Source: Lucifuga dentata (Eukaryota; Chordata; Actinopteri; Ophidiiformes; Bythitidae). Taken from it: a stretch of DNA of 64,000 nt. Below the pieces are notes generated by a model. The model searched no databases and was not told the origin of the DNA. It was given only the letters and a program-made list of their open reading frames with translations. The position numbers were made by a program, and so were the translations under genes. Location of the stretch: the NCBI GenBank assembly GCA_014773175.1, contig VXCM01000952.1, positions 124,001 to 188,000 on the forward strand, in the 5' to 3' direction. Shown one piece after another: positions 15,668-29,036 of this stretch (the stretch's first letter is position 1; each line of letters opens with the position of its first letter).

Positions 15668-17942
15668 GTGAGTAGACGCTTTGCTTATCTCATTATTCCC
15701 CGTCGGTTTTAAGGTAAATCAGCACGCGCCAGTCCGGTAAGAAAAACCTCGTATTACCTCAAAATGTCAACATGAATCGCTCAGCGTTCACACTTAACAT
15801 CTCTTCAACGCCTTTTAGTTGATTGTGTTATTATTATCCGTTTCCTGAACATCGCGTATTATATTTGGGTTTTTATGTGGCGGATGGGCCTAGATATCAG
15901 GACGATGCGTCTTGGTACCCCCTCCCCTCCTCCAGCCTCCATCCTCCCTGTCTCAGCTATAGGATCGATAAATGGACGGTNACCCCCTCCCCTCCTCCAG
16001 CCTCCATCCTCCCTGTCTCAGCTATAGGATCGATAAATGGACGGTGCTGCACACAGGATGGTTGAATTACATGTAATAATGCATTGTTTTTTTATTTTAT
16101 CTCAAAGCCACATTGGCTTTAATGGCCATTCCCACTGAAGCACCCTATGATTTATATTCTCCACTGATGTGAAGGGCATATATGGGCAATAGGCTTGGCT
16201 GGAATGGCTTTCTAAAGGTTTGGTGTTGTTTCAGGGCTGCTGCCTGATGATTTCATGCTCCAGCAGAATGTGCCTTATGTTCAGTCAGTGCTGTAGATGT
16301 CGGATGTATGGTGCTTTTTGGTGCTTTTAATGCCATTTCTTTTGATCTACATACACTCCCTCTTGTCAGTTGTAAGGATGGACTGGCACAGATGGAGACA
16401 GCTTGGCTAGTGTATGAATATCATGACTCAGTAAAGGAGGACATAATAGACCAAGATGATGAGTGACAGTTATCAGGCTATAAATTAGCAGACAGGAGAT
16501 AATGGCATAATAATGGAGATGATTTTTGTGTGTGGATGTTTGCATGGATAGGTAGGATTTTTCAACCAAGGAAAAATGTATAACAGAAAGTTAGGACGCA
16601 TGTGCTATACAAAAGGTGCATACAAATAAATTATATGAAATGTTGAAGTAGGTTATTAAATTGTGCATTTCCTAACCATTTTTAAAAAGTGATTTTCTAA
16701 ATTTCAAAGGCTATTAGAGAAATTGGGTGTCACCATGTGTTACTTCACAGCAAAATGGTCCTGGGTTCAAATCTGACTTGGGACTTTTTGTGACGAGTTT
16801 GCATTTTTTCCTGTATCTGTATGGGTTTTCTCCAGATGCTCTGCTCTCCACAGTCCAAAGACTGGTTAGATGATTTAGAAACTCTAAATTGCCCCTATGA
16901 ATATGAGTGTGAATGAGTCTGTCTCAATGTATTACTCCTAACACTGTCTGTTGTCCATTGATCTCTGGCATAGCTTCCAGCAATGCTGCAAGCTGCAGGT
17001 ATACAGTAGAGAATAGATGAATGGATGGATTACAGAAATATTAAAGAAGCCATGTCCAAATGCTGTAATTCCTCAAGAAAGAAATAACATAATTTTTTCT
17101 CTTAGTTGCTGTCATATCTTGTATGCCTGTATAAGCATAATGTGGTTTTATAGCAACATGAGAGACTGAGAGTTCAACAAGATAGTTTGCATTCATACCA
17201 TTGTTACATACTCCCAGGCTTGGACTGTGATAACTATAAAGCTTTAAAGGACAATGCTGGCTATTTAGCATGTTTGAGCCCAATATACGACACATACACG
17301 CTAACACTACTGACAACCATTTCCCAAAATATACAACTGGAGTGGTAAATTTTAGATTTTTTTGCCTGTATAGCCTCCAGACTGCCACTGGTTTCATGTC
17401 ATTCCAATACATTATAAAAATCAACTTGTAGAGACTTGAAAAGTGCTGAGATAAGTAATCCATCACAGCAAACACTTTGTCTATTCAGTTTTTTGTTGAA
17501 GTAATTTTATTTCACTGGTCCAACATGGAGCTTCATGGAAGGCGATATATATCTCTGCCAGGGAATATAGTCCCAGGAGAAAACAGCTTTTTGTGAGAAA
17601 TTAAAACAACCATGCCTTCTACAATTGTGCATAAGTGCTAGAAGGCGAAACACTGAATTTTAAGATGGGGTGTATCACCTTGATATTTGTTTTGAAAGAT
17701 TAGGGGATTCAGAAAAATAACAGAAAAACTAAACTACGGTTTTATGTTTTGGAATTTGAAATTGGTTGTCAGTAATGTAACATGTATGCGGGTTGTATGT
17801 ATTGGGCTTAAACATGCACAACTGCCGGTATGGTCCTTTAATGACTTCACCTGATATGGAATTGTGCAGAGTGAAGCAAGCTTCTCTGATGAGCTGAGTT
17901 TTCTCCTTGTCTTTTCACTTTGTGTCTTCTTTGATATTACAG
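15668..17942 (+). other. rusc1 5' intron
   Basis: No coding exon is recognisable on either strand. It contains the artefactual 64-bp duplication. The 144-codon minus-strand open frame at 17041-17475 has no recognisable homology and sits in AT-rich intron sequence. Confidence 0.5.
15917..16045. repeat. Exact 64-bp tandem duplication around a single N (assembly artefact)
   Basis: 15917-15980 and 15982-16045 are identical, separated by N at 15981. It lies in the first rusc1 intron and has no coding effect. Confidence 0.9.
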
Positions 17943-18065
17943 GGTTTTTGGAGTTGAGCCAAGATGTGACCGAAACAGCGGGTCACAGTTTGGATCTGGC
18001 CAGCCTCCAGAACCATCGTTTCTAAAACAACAATATTCTAGTGTCCTAGAATTCCCATTTTCACA

Positions 18066-21000
18066 ATGCAGTCATCTAACTGCTCCTCGCAATCCTCAAG
18101 GCCACGGCATTTTGATACAAGCAGACGGCCAAATACTTTGACTGATACAAAGTCTAAAGGCCCTGGTTTTCAGAGGGAGGATAAAAACATGAGCAAGATT
18201 GGCACTTCCTCCCCACGACGGGCTACTAAAGGCCCTTCTGCACCTTCCAGGACCAGGATGGGTGTTCAGTCTCGAGCTCCAGTAGGAGTTCAGTCCAGGT
18301 TGGGTTCACAAAAACAGGGTTTCACTACAACAAATTCAGCTAAGCCCAAACCCAAGACTGCTCGTGCACCGGCAGCATCCAAAATAGCACCTCCACCTGC
18401 TCCTCCTCCTCTTCCCTCTCTTCTCCCTCTTGACCCGAATTGTAATGAACCAAACCTCCCGTGTCTATGTTGTGATGGCCGCTCCCCACAAGACAACAAC
18501 AGTATGTTCAACCATAACCACAATAACAACAACACCATCTCTTTCAGACAGCAACTGCAGCTTCAACCTCTTCCATCACCGCTGCCCCAGAAACAGGATC
18601 TGACAGGGGTGAAGGACCAAACTCAGCCTCCCTCACAAGCACAGGCACAGCTGGAGCCCTCTGCCTGCCCTGCTAAAAATCCAGAGAATGAAAGGAAGGA
18701 TGCAGAGCAAAGCAGTGATCTTGCCAATGAGAAAAATGTAAAGGTAGAGGAAGAGGAAGACGAGGAAGACAGCAGTACAGATATTGATATTGATGTGGAT
18801 GATGACAATGATGGAGAAGGTGACAATGATGATGATGATGATGACGATGATGATGATGATGATGATGATGACACACTGGTTCCCTCATGCTGTGACTGCC
18901 CTCCCTCCCTCCTGGAGTTCTCACTCTCCTCTTCCACATCCTCATCCTCTACGTCCATCAGTTCCTGCTCTGACTTTGAGTCAGACTGTGGAGATCAGTC
19001 CACCTCTATCTGCTCTTCCCACGACCTCGATGACCTGTCTGTCCTTCCATCCTTTAAAGATCAATCACTTCCACAGGCCATTGAATGCAAACCTCCCACA
19101 CGTTCACCCCCAATGCTGCCCCTAAGCCGTAATCCCTTCTCCCTAACATCATCACATTCCCCCATTTCCCCTTGCTCTCCAGACGAGGGCTATCCATCTG
19201 CCCTGGATTCACCTTCTCTTGACTACTTAGGAGTAAAAGGTGACATGGGACATTTGGACTCTGAGGTTACCAAACTAGACTTGCTTGACTTCCTAGAATC
19301 AGTGGGAGAGTTTGGAAAAATGGAACGATTTAGCCAGGTAATCCAAGTGGCTCGCTGGGATCTGGAGGGGGAACAACACTGGGATGTGCTGAGGGATCGG
19401 TTAGATCACCTGGATCGCTTAGAGAAAGTGAACAGGGAAGTAAAACTGGCTTATATTGCCAGACTTCATGAGAAAGGATTGGATCTGGATCTGGAAGAGC
19501 AGGACCTCTCAGATATCTTAGATGAAATGGGTAACATTGATTTTCCTTGGAAGCTGTATAAAAGCCGCGAGGGACCAATGGGAGACTCTCAGGAGTTTTC
19601 TGATGCTGGGGTTGACCTGACTGCTCCATCGGATTGTGATGACCCTCTCATTCCAGATTCCCTCACCCCTTCCCCTGTTGAACCACCACCTAGACCACCC
19701 AAACCTCCAGTACGTCATGCCAGTGTGAGCTCTGACCTTCACACTTACATCAACATCAGCAGGGAGACAACCTCAATTGCTGTTGCCACCTCTCCTACAC
19801 CCACCTTGTCTACCTTCTCTCCTAACTCCTCATCCCCCACTTTCACTACTTTCAGGTGTGAGAAACCCCTGCCTTTATCTCCCCCATCCATTCCTCCTCT
19901 CCCCGTGTCTAAACCCATCCCTTACCTCACCCTCTATACCACTCCTTCTCCCCCTCCATCCATCCCCACCCCAACCCCTCCCATTCCTCCCCCTCGGAGG
20001 CGACACCTTGCCAGGAAGGAAGCACAGAGGCTTGCTGCTCTTCAAGCTGAACGGGAAAAGAGCCCTGTTTCCCTCCCACCGCCTACCACACGCCCCCCAC
20101 CTTTACCACCTCCACCAGTTATCTCAGTGTCATCTTCCTCTTCCACCTCTCCCCCTGCCATACCACCTCCTCCTGCTCTGCCTCCTCCCCCCTCCTTCCA
20201 TGCATTGGATGTAGAAATCAGGAAGTTATTGATGCTCGCTGGATTGACCCAGGCTGAGCTCCTCAAACTCAGCCCAGAGCTTAGTGTCTGTGTTGGGGGG
20301 TTTGACGATGAGGGAGATGGAAATAATCTTATCACATCCAGGTCTGTGGATCTACATGAGTTCAAACATAAAGACAACAGGGAGAAGGAGAAGGATTGTG
20401 ACTCAGAGGTGATGGTCAGAGATAGATTGAGCAGCAGAGGCAAGCTGGATTGGGATAAGAGAATAGATATACTTGCAGAGGCTGAAGAAGGCAAAAAGAA
20501 AGATGAGAACAAAGACACCCAGAGGACAACTTCTTTCACTGAGATGGCAAGGAGAAGGAAGAAGAACAGTGGTCTAACTTCCGAACCTTATTACAGCACC
20601 GGTCTTAGCAATACACATGAAACTAAAGTGAAGAATATGAGCTTTGAGGCTTTCCATTATCCCTCTGAGTTACCAGATTCACCTCCTCCCCCTCCTCCTC
20701 CTCCTCGTCCTTTACCCCCAATCCCCCCTTCTGTCCCATCCCTAAAAGTCAGCACTCTCCCTGCCAATTCTGCACAGCCTGAGCGATTTGATTGGCTCAT
20801 AGCTTTCACACCAGATAGTGAAGCCCCACCACAGCCTCCACTCCTGGAAATGAGACGAGCTCACATGGAAACCCCAAAGAAGGTCACTTCATCAGGGTCT
20901 TCTCCAAGATTAGGTCCAAAGGTCACAACCTTCAAAGAGCTGCGTTTCCGCAATAAGAACACCTCCCCACCAACTAAGGTGATCACTGAACCAGAGCCTG

Positions 21001-21433
21001 ACCCCACAGTCATTACTCCAGATCCAGATATACTGTACAACCTAAAGTGGAGAAGAGAGAAGACAGGTGGTGATGGTAACCAATGGGAGTACACGTCTCA
21101 GGCTCAGGCCTTACTGCAGCCACCACCAGCCCTCACCTCAATGGCTGCTTTGAAGGAAATGCTCCAGAGAGCTGATGAGGAGGGGAGACATCTAGAGCTA
21201 TGCCCCTCACAGAAGATTGGCTGCTCAATCAGTGACAGCAGCCTGTGGACCACTGGGAGAAAGTGGGAAAGTGAAGAAGTTAAGACAGGAGAGAAGGAAG
21301 GGAAGGAGGAAGAAGTGGAAGAAGAGGTGGAGGTGAGAGGCTGGGCTGATGGAGGAAGGACTTTGGAATCAAGAACTACAGGTGAGTATGAATTTTCATT
21401 ATGATGACAATAATTAAGGATGCTGTAGAATTA

Positions 21434-21472
<39 letters not shown>

Positions 21473-23470
21473 AAATTCTATACACAACAGATCTGGAATG
21501 GGTAGATGGTGGGTAATAGCAGATGGAGAGAGGGAGGAACTAACAATCAGCTCGTTTACTTCCTCAGTGAAGCATAAATAATATCCTTGGACGCTACAGT
21601 GGCACAAATAGACAAATAGTGGCATATAGGGTTATGAGATTTTCTGTAAATGATATATGGCCTGAGAAGATGGTGAGTAGGGAAAAAAAGAGGGAGAGAA
21701 TAAGCATTAGTCACAGTAAAAGATGATGCATGATATGATGGATGAAGGATGACAAGGGATAAACAGAGGGTGATTTCAGATGCAGTATAAGCTGGAAAGG
21801 GAACACGAGCAAAAGCCAGAGATGCAGACTTAAAGAGAGTGAAGGTAGTACCAGGAGAAAGCAAAGGTTGGAAGCTTTCCAACTTTCCTGTTCTAGTTAT
21901 CACAGTGTGATGTCATCACTGCCTTATTCAATTATTCATCCACTCTTCAGACCAAGGGGAGGGAAGGTGGAGGGGGGGAGTGCCCACTCAGCTTTCTACA
22001 TCTCTTCTACAGTTTTCCCCTTTTTCTCGACCTTCTCCCTCTAAATCAGCTCACTGTCTTCTCTTTTCCTCTTCTTCCGTGTTTTCTGGAGTCTTCTTCT
22101 ATTCCTCTTCCCTTCTCACTTTACTGGTTTAAATCCCTTCAGCTTGGGATGTTTGTATGCCTGTACTGTCTCCTCATCCCCCCTCCTCCACTCCCATAGA
22201 CAGATAGCTCGGATCAAGTTACTTATCTCATACAGACCTCTGGTACATAGAAAGTAAGGCTTAGATTGCCTACAGTACAGTGGGGTCCGTGTTCATTTTA
22301 AATTGATCAGCTTCTCCAAATGCCAAATGGCTCCCAATGCTATTAGTTTAAGTACCATCTCTCTGATACATGTACTATTACAGTAGCATTATTTCAGGCT
22401 TTACTTTCTATACAAACTGAATGAAATATTGAGTTGTGTGCTGCAGAAGTTGCCCTAAAATGAGTGAATTCTGCAGCAACCTCTGCAATCACGGTCAAGA
22501 ATAAGTGTGTATACCTTTAAAACCTGAAGGGGTGGATCTTAGCTCACCAACCAATTACTGAGAGTCAGTGTCACAAAAATAGGAAGTATCATGTTGTTTC
22601 ACTTCAAACACAGCTCAAGTCTAACCAAGGTATGGTTGTGTTCTAGCTTGCTTTTTTTTTGCCCATAGCCTAGCAGTCTGTCACAGGTAATTGAGTGTGG
22701 TGCAGATGATGGTGCCAGTCTCTGAATCTCCATAGAGACAGACACTTATTAAGCAGGATCGGACAGAACTCTGCTATCTGTTGACTGACTCAGCATTACA
22801 CTGTATGCTGGACTGCTTGAAGAGGGGAGGGGGAGTGGGGGGGGAGAGCAGCAGAGAAAAGAAGTTAAAAAACAAAACAAGCCNAGAGGGGAGGGGGAGT
22901 GGGGGGGGAGAGCAGCAGAGAAAAGAAGTTAAAAAACAAAACAAGCCAGACAGCAAGAAGGAAGAAGGTGATCCAGAGTGGTGCATACTGCAGTATACAG
23001 TAACAGTTGGAATAAAGATACTCTGAAGCAGCTTTTACTTAGTGTTCAGTTTTCTCAATTCAAATATTATAAAAGGGAAAGTAAGCCCCTGAAGGTCTAA
23101 AATCTGGATCCCTCACTACACTGGAATATAACAAGTCATTGTGATTGATCATAACATTTCAATAATGGTATTAAATTTAAATGCATGACTGGTGGACAGA
23201 TTGAGTATTTCCAATGTGAATCTGTGAGACTGCATAATAATTGTTCTTTATGGCTATGATATAATTTCCTGTCCATCTAACTGAAAGGCTGTGGTTATTG
23301 CTCTTCATAAATCAACTCCATGACTCTCATTCACTGTCAGTGTGTAACTGTTAATCTAAATGTTTGATATGTTAAAATACTGTTTTTACTGCATGACGTT
23401 ACATGATGACAGTTTCTGCAGGAATACACTCATGAATGTGCATTTTCTCTCGACAGACACTAACATTTTC

Positions 23471-23512
<42 letters not shown>

Positions 23513-26500
23513 CTTCCTTCCCATTTATCACATTTTTTACTCTCTTCCTTGCTTTTCTCACCTTTCCTCACCTTTCCATCCCATTCTTTGTCCATGATCT
23601 CACCTTGCTTGTGTACCTGCTCTCTCCATCCTGACTCTGATACCTCACCATATTGGCCTCTTAACATTTTTAAATAAGCAGTTTCCTCACCCCCGCTATC
23701 ACTTGTCCACTCTTCCCAACCCTACTTCCTCCACACCACCTTCCCTTCCTATCGCCCAGGCTACTCTAACTCCCAGCCTATCACAGACCCCAGACCCCAC
23801 AACCATGTAGGCAGGGAGTCCAAAGATAGACACTGCACTCCACAGTGGGCCCAGGCTGCCAGCTCAGCTTCTATCCACAGAGATGATTCCAACTCTGATA
23901 TAAGCTCTGGGTTTACCTATGAATCCCTGGCTGATATTGTTGTAGACTCTTCTCATCCTTATGGAAACAGGTTTAAGCAAAGTATAGACTCAGCATACCA
24001 AAACATCAGTGATTCCAAAACCAAAGTACACTTGGACTTTGCATCTGACTCTATCTGTAATTTTGACTCCCTGTACTGCAGTGATTCAGAGAACCAGACC
24101 AACCCACACAAACACAATGATTCACACTTGCCTGTTAGTGGCACCATTGAGGCACCAGACTGCACCACCCCATATAAGAACATTGATGCAATGATGACAT
24201 ACTCAAACTTGCTCAATACTAAGGATTCACTGTGTACAAGCAGCACACATACTGACCACAATAGCAACAAGGCTAGGATGTCCAAAGCTCTTCCTCCTCT
24301 CCCTACCTGTTATCTCTATCACCCTAATAACTGCCCTCTGCACAGGGGTGCCCCTCCTCGCCTCTCCCCTATTGGGGCCCTGTCCCCTCCCCAGCGCTCC
24401 GGAGTCCCTCCTCCAGGGGCAGCCGACTCTAGCCTTAGCTCCCCGCTTTTCCCCCGCTCACACACATTGCCTGCCCTTGCTGCTCCCCTCTACTATCCCA
24501 ATCTGTACCCTCCTATACCACCCAGGGCACCCCCCCTGCCCCCAAAATTCTACCAGGCTTCTCCACAGCCACGCGTGCCGAGTAAGATCTCTCTCTCTCT
24601 ACATCTTAGACTCTTTTTTCTGTCTGACATCTTGCTTGCACGTATGTCTGTCTGTTGTTTTATGTGTCTAGTCTCTGCTTTGAATAGTGTGGCCTTTTCC
24701 TCACTTTTTAACCCTCTTCATTCTCAGATTTGAAAGAATTTGCAAAAGAAAGTAGCTCCCTGCAGGTCATCTGATATGTCTTATTTATACTCTCCTTTCA
24801 AATCTGCAGAGAGCCCTCAAAGGCTAACAGCTGCTCCTGTCAGAGGGAGTCTAGCATCACTCTCATCACTCTCTTACTCTTTGTGTTTCTGTCCATCTGA
24901 CTGATCTGTCCTCATGTTTTTGTTTTTTTTTTTGTTTTTTTTTTTTTGCATGCTGTGTTGAAATGTACATATGCATTTCATGCAGAGCACAACCTATTGA
25001 TGTTAATGTAAATTACTTTTATGTGTATACCTTAAGGCAAATCAAGTTTAAGATCAAAAGTAAACTGACATTGTGCTTATTACATGTATGTTTGCATTTA
25101 TATCACCAGTTTATATAAATCAATTTATATAAAAGTCAGACTAGATACACCTGCCTTTTGCACGTGTTGTGTCTGACCTGGTTGATGTGCTAGTGTACAC
25201 AGTCATGTAAGTACATGTAAGTATGTCTGAGTCTGTGCGTGTGACTTTAGTGTGAGTCAAGGTTAATGCATGGGATCCTGTCTGATGCAGACAAATAATA
25301 ATATTCACAGATCCAGGTGTAGAAAAGTCACTATAGTACGTCAGTGTAACAGTATGTTCTTACTAATATACCTTCAGTATTACCATCTGCTTGTATCTGC
25401 CTACTCCAGTGCTTGTCATGGCTTAATTGCACCTACTAATAACACTCATATTTTAGTTTTGGTATCTCTCTCTATTATGATTATTTTTTTCTCCTGCTGA
25501 ATATTTTTTACAATAGCATGTGCTTTTTCTCTTATTAGTATCAGCTGTTTGCAGTGTTTCATTCGCTGGCTCAGTACAGAGGGAAGAGACATCCTGGATG
25601 GGCGAAGATGTGAAGCATCCGATAAGAGGTCGGGGCATGTCCTCTCTGTGTCTGCAGGAAAAGAAGGGTGTGTGTTTCCATGCGTGTGTGTTCTCCTGCT
25701 CAGCTGTGACTCTTTGTTTTTCTTGGACGTCTGTAGCTTTAACTCTTTAACTGTGGACTGTTTGGTTTTTTCCTCTAGCTTTGGTCAGTTCGGTTAGTGT
25801 GGCAGTGGAAGGCATCCTGGCTCAGTTCAGTTCCTCTCGAACTGTAGTTCAGAAGGTAAGTCACTGCTCAATCCGACTTTGCTGTTGAGATTTCTTTCTG
25901 TTTTAAGTGGCTAAATTTTTGTTTGTTTCATCTCGAGAAATTAGTTCCACAAAGGAAGTAAATGATAAACAGTGTTGTGCAAAAGTCAGAGACCACCCTT
26001 TGTGTTGAGGCAGTTTCCAGTCAAACGAGCCATTCAGTGCAGATAATTATTTTTTTAGTGTCAGACAATAATACTTTGGTATTATAAACATAAATCACAG
26101 AAAAAGCATCCATCAACACAATTTCAGATTTGTCAGTATATTTCCATCATTCCAATGAACAAACAAATTACAGTTTTGTTTTTTAAGCAAAAAGTTTACT
26201 AAAAGTGTCATTGTAGTGTCAGAAGCATTTAAAAATGACACTGACAGCTAAACAAACACCTATCCAATCACAACTGAGCCACTTTGCAGATTTCATTATA
26301 TTGTTTTAAATGGCTAAAGGATATATTTCTGCTGAGATGAGATATAAGATAATTTAGCTGCAGAACACCAGGTGAATGTCCACAGAAGCTATCACATCAC
26401 AAAGACAGGACTTCAATTTTTTTTATTTTTGAGATATGAAAATAGTCAAACTTTGCACTTGCTTCATATCTGGAAAAATTCAGGTGAGAGGAGAAATAAT

Positions 26501-28974
26501 GACATGGTGCTAAAAGGATATGTCACTGTGAAAAAGCCACTTGTGAGAACAAGAAAAGAAGGAAAGTTGCTTCAAAAATGTTTACAAGAAGCATGCAAAA
26601 TATCCCTGCAGAATTCTGCAGAAATCTCAAATAAAATATCTGCAAAATATTGAACACAATAAGTACTGAAGAAATTTACATATATACTACACATAATAGT
26701 TCTGGAGAAAACTCACACAACCTGGCTGTTTTCAGCCAGAATGTGTTAGATAAGGTGTTTTTTGTGAATTTTTCACTATATCAGCTTAGTATACTAGCAG
26801 TTTGCATATTGAAAAAAGATTATATTGAATTTATTGTTTACCTCTGAATTGCTTTTCCATCTTTCCTTCCTGTTCTGTCTGTGATATTTTGTTTAATCTC
26901 TCCTCAGTCTTTCTCAGTTTACAAGGTACTACAGTATCTTTAGATAGATAACCTGAAATCTCAGTTGTCAGATTTTCTTTGGATACTAACTCCAACCCCC
27001 CAAATATGTCTCATTACATCATACCAACCCTGTTTCTGTAAAACCTCTTTTATGTGTCCTTATTTCCTTCCCTCTCCTTTCTCATCACCACTCCTGTCTC
27101 TCCATAACTGCACATCGTCTTCCTCCCTGTATCCCACTTTACCACAACTCTCCTCTCATCTCCTCTCGTCTCCTCTCGTCTCCTCTCCTCTCCTCTCCTC
27201 AGACCTTATCAGGAGACAGCAGTATAAATCCATCTCTGGGTCGTCTGGTGCTGCAGTGTCTCTGTCCTGCCCTGCACAACTTGCTGTCCGATGGCCTGAA
27301 ACCCCACCAGAGTGACCTGATTGCAGGCAGGAGGCCAAATTCAGCCTGGGGTCTGGTCCAGGCCTCAACTAAGCCAGGTAGCACAACAAGGAGCATAGGA
27401 AAATTTGCCTTTAAGACTCGCTGTTAATTTGAAAAATTAGATATTAAGATGATATTTTATGGGATCTTTTTCCTGGTGAAAAATGATAAGCTCAATGAGA
27501 CAGCATTTGTCTCTCATTTTCTTGTAATTTCCCTCAATCTAAATTGATTTTAGTCTTGAAAAAATGTTGGATAAAGTGATTGAGAGGATGTAGATATTGA
27601 TTGGCCTTTACGTGTCAAAGATTCACTGCATTTTTTTATTGACCTTTGTTATTTTCTCTCTGTCTCTCTCCATATTTTTTCTTTCTCATCTTCTCCACCC
27701 ATTTGTCAAGGTCTTAAAACTCAGGCCTTGCACAACCTACAAGTTAGAGTTGGCGAGCTGCCTCAGCTTAAACAGAGCAAACACAGGTTCAATGCGTTCC
27801 TCTTGGGCCTACTCAAGTAAGTATTGTTTTTTATTTCTCAAAGGTAGCAGAAAAGTCTTTCGCTCAAACCAGTAATTATATGTGATTTCATTATTGTATT
27901 GCACTCCTCTCCTGAGTATTTCTTTTTGTCTTTCTTTATCTTTTAGTACCAAGCTTCTTGAATTCTGGCTGTCTCATCTTCAGTCCTGCAGTGGTAAAGT
28001 TTCTTGTCATTTTCAACTCATCATTTATGGCATTTTTGTTAGAATGCATGTAATTAACTGTGACTTGTCTTTCTCAGATGTGTTGGAAACATATTACCAT
28101 CCCTCCTCCTTTATGCGCCTGTCGTTGACCTTCTGCAAGCCTCTGTTTGAGGAGTTACTCCTCTTTTTGCAGCCTCTCAGCCTGCTGACCTTTAACCTGG
28201 ACTTGCTCTTCCAGCACCACCATTTAGAGCCAGACAGTCACAGTCCAGAGATCCCCAGTCCACCATGCCAGGATGTGGGATTTCACCTATCACCCAGGGG
28301 ATCTCTCTCCAAAAGTTGGGGTAACAGCTATATTCAAAGCCTCTCAGAATTGGATTTTGGAAAACAAGAATATCAGGCAGCCAGTGACAATGACAAATCT
28401 TCACCCTTGGCCAATCCATTGAATGGAGACTCAGGAGAGTCATCACATAGCAATGGAGCACCCATAAAGGCTTCAGTCAACCTTGAGCAGACAAGTCCTC
28501 AGCTTTTGTGGGTGCAGGAGAAGGAAATTGGAGAGTTACCACCTCCTAGTGTTGAGGAGGAAAGCCTCGCTCAACAGGCAGGACAGGTAGGCACATTTGT
28601 GAGGCTCTTTACTGTTGCAGTCATTTATGAATGAGTGATCCTGTAGAGCTGAGCTGACTTTTTTTTTTTTTAATCATAGGTGATCCAGCAAGGATGGGGG
28701 GCTGTGATCCGCTGGGGAGGCAGACTGGGCCAGAACTTGGCTGAGCTGAGCCAAAAAAGGGAGGAGATGAACAGGGATGTCTCTGATCTCCAGGTGCAGT
28801 CAGGAAGTGACTTTGCTCAGGTCAGCAGCGGCACTATGGTTCCCTGGGGTTTAGGACGACTCTTTGGAGCCTCTAAAAGCCCCAACAGCCCATCAGGTCC
28901 CATACCAACCAGGTAAGTTGATGTATTTGTGTAGGCTGTATTGCAGTAGTTTTGCCATGATGACACCACAATAG

Positions 28975-29036
<62 letters not shown>

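Larger units (their letters stand above)
21382..23759 (+). other. rusc1 intron with CAA and CT repeats and a duplicated segment
   Basis: No coding exon is recognised between the rusc1 exons. It holds a (CAA)n repeat, a 63-bp artefactual duplication around N at 22884, and a (TC)n repeat at 23475-23508. Confidence 0.6.

Noticed and set aside
17041..17475. 144-codon minus-strand open frame in the rusc1 5' intron
   Set aside because: AT-rich, no recognisable domain, no splice or start context.
20042..20539. 165-codon minus-strand open frame within rusc1
   Set aside because: It is the antisense of the Pro-rich coding region; Ser/Gly-rich with no homology.
24811..24903. Possible extra rusc1 exon (SPQRLTAAPVRGSLAS)
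   Set aside because: It has an acceptor but no donor of the needed phase before a stop, while direct splicing 24581 to 25539 is in frame.
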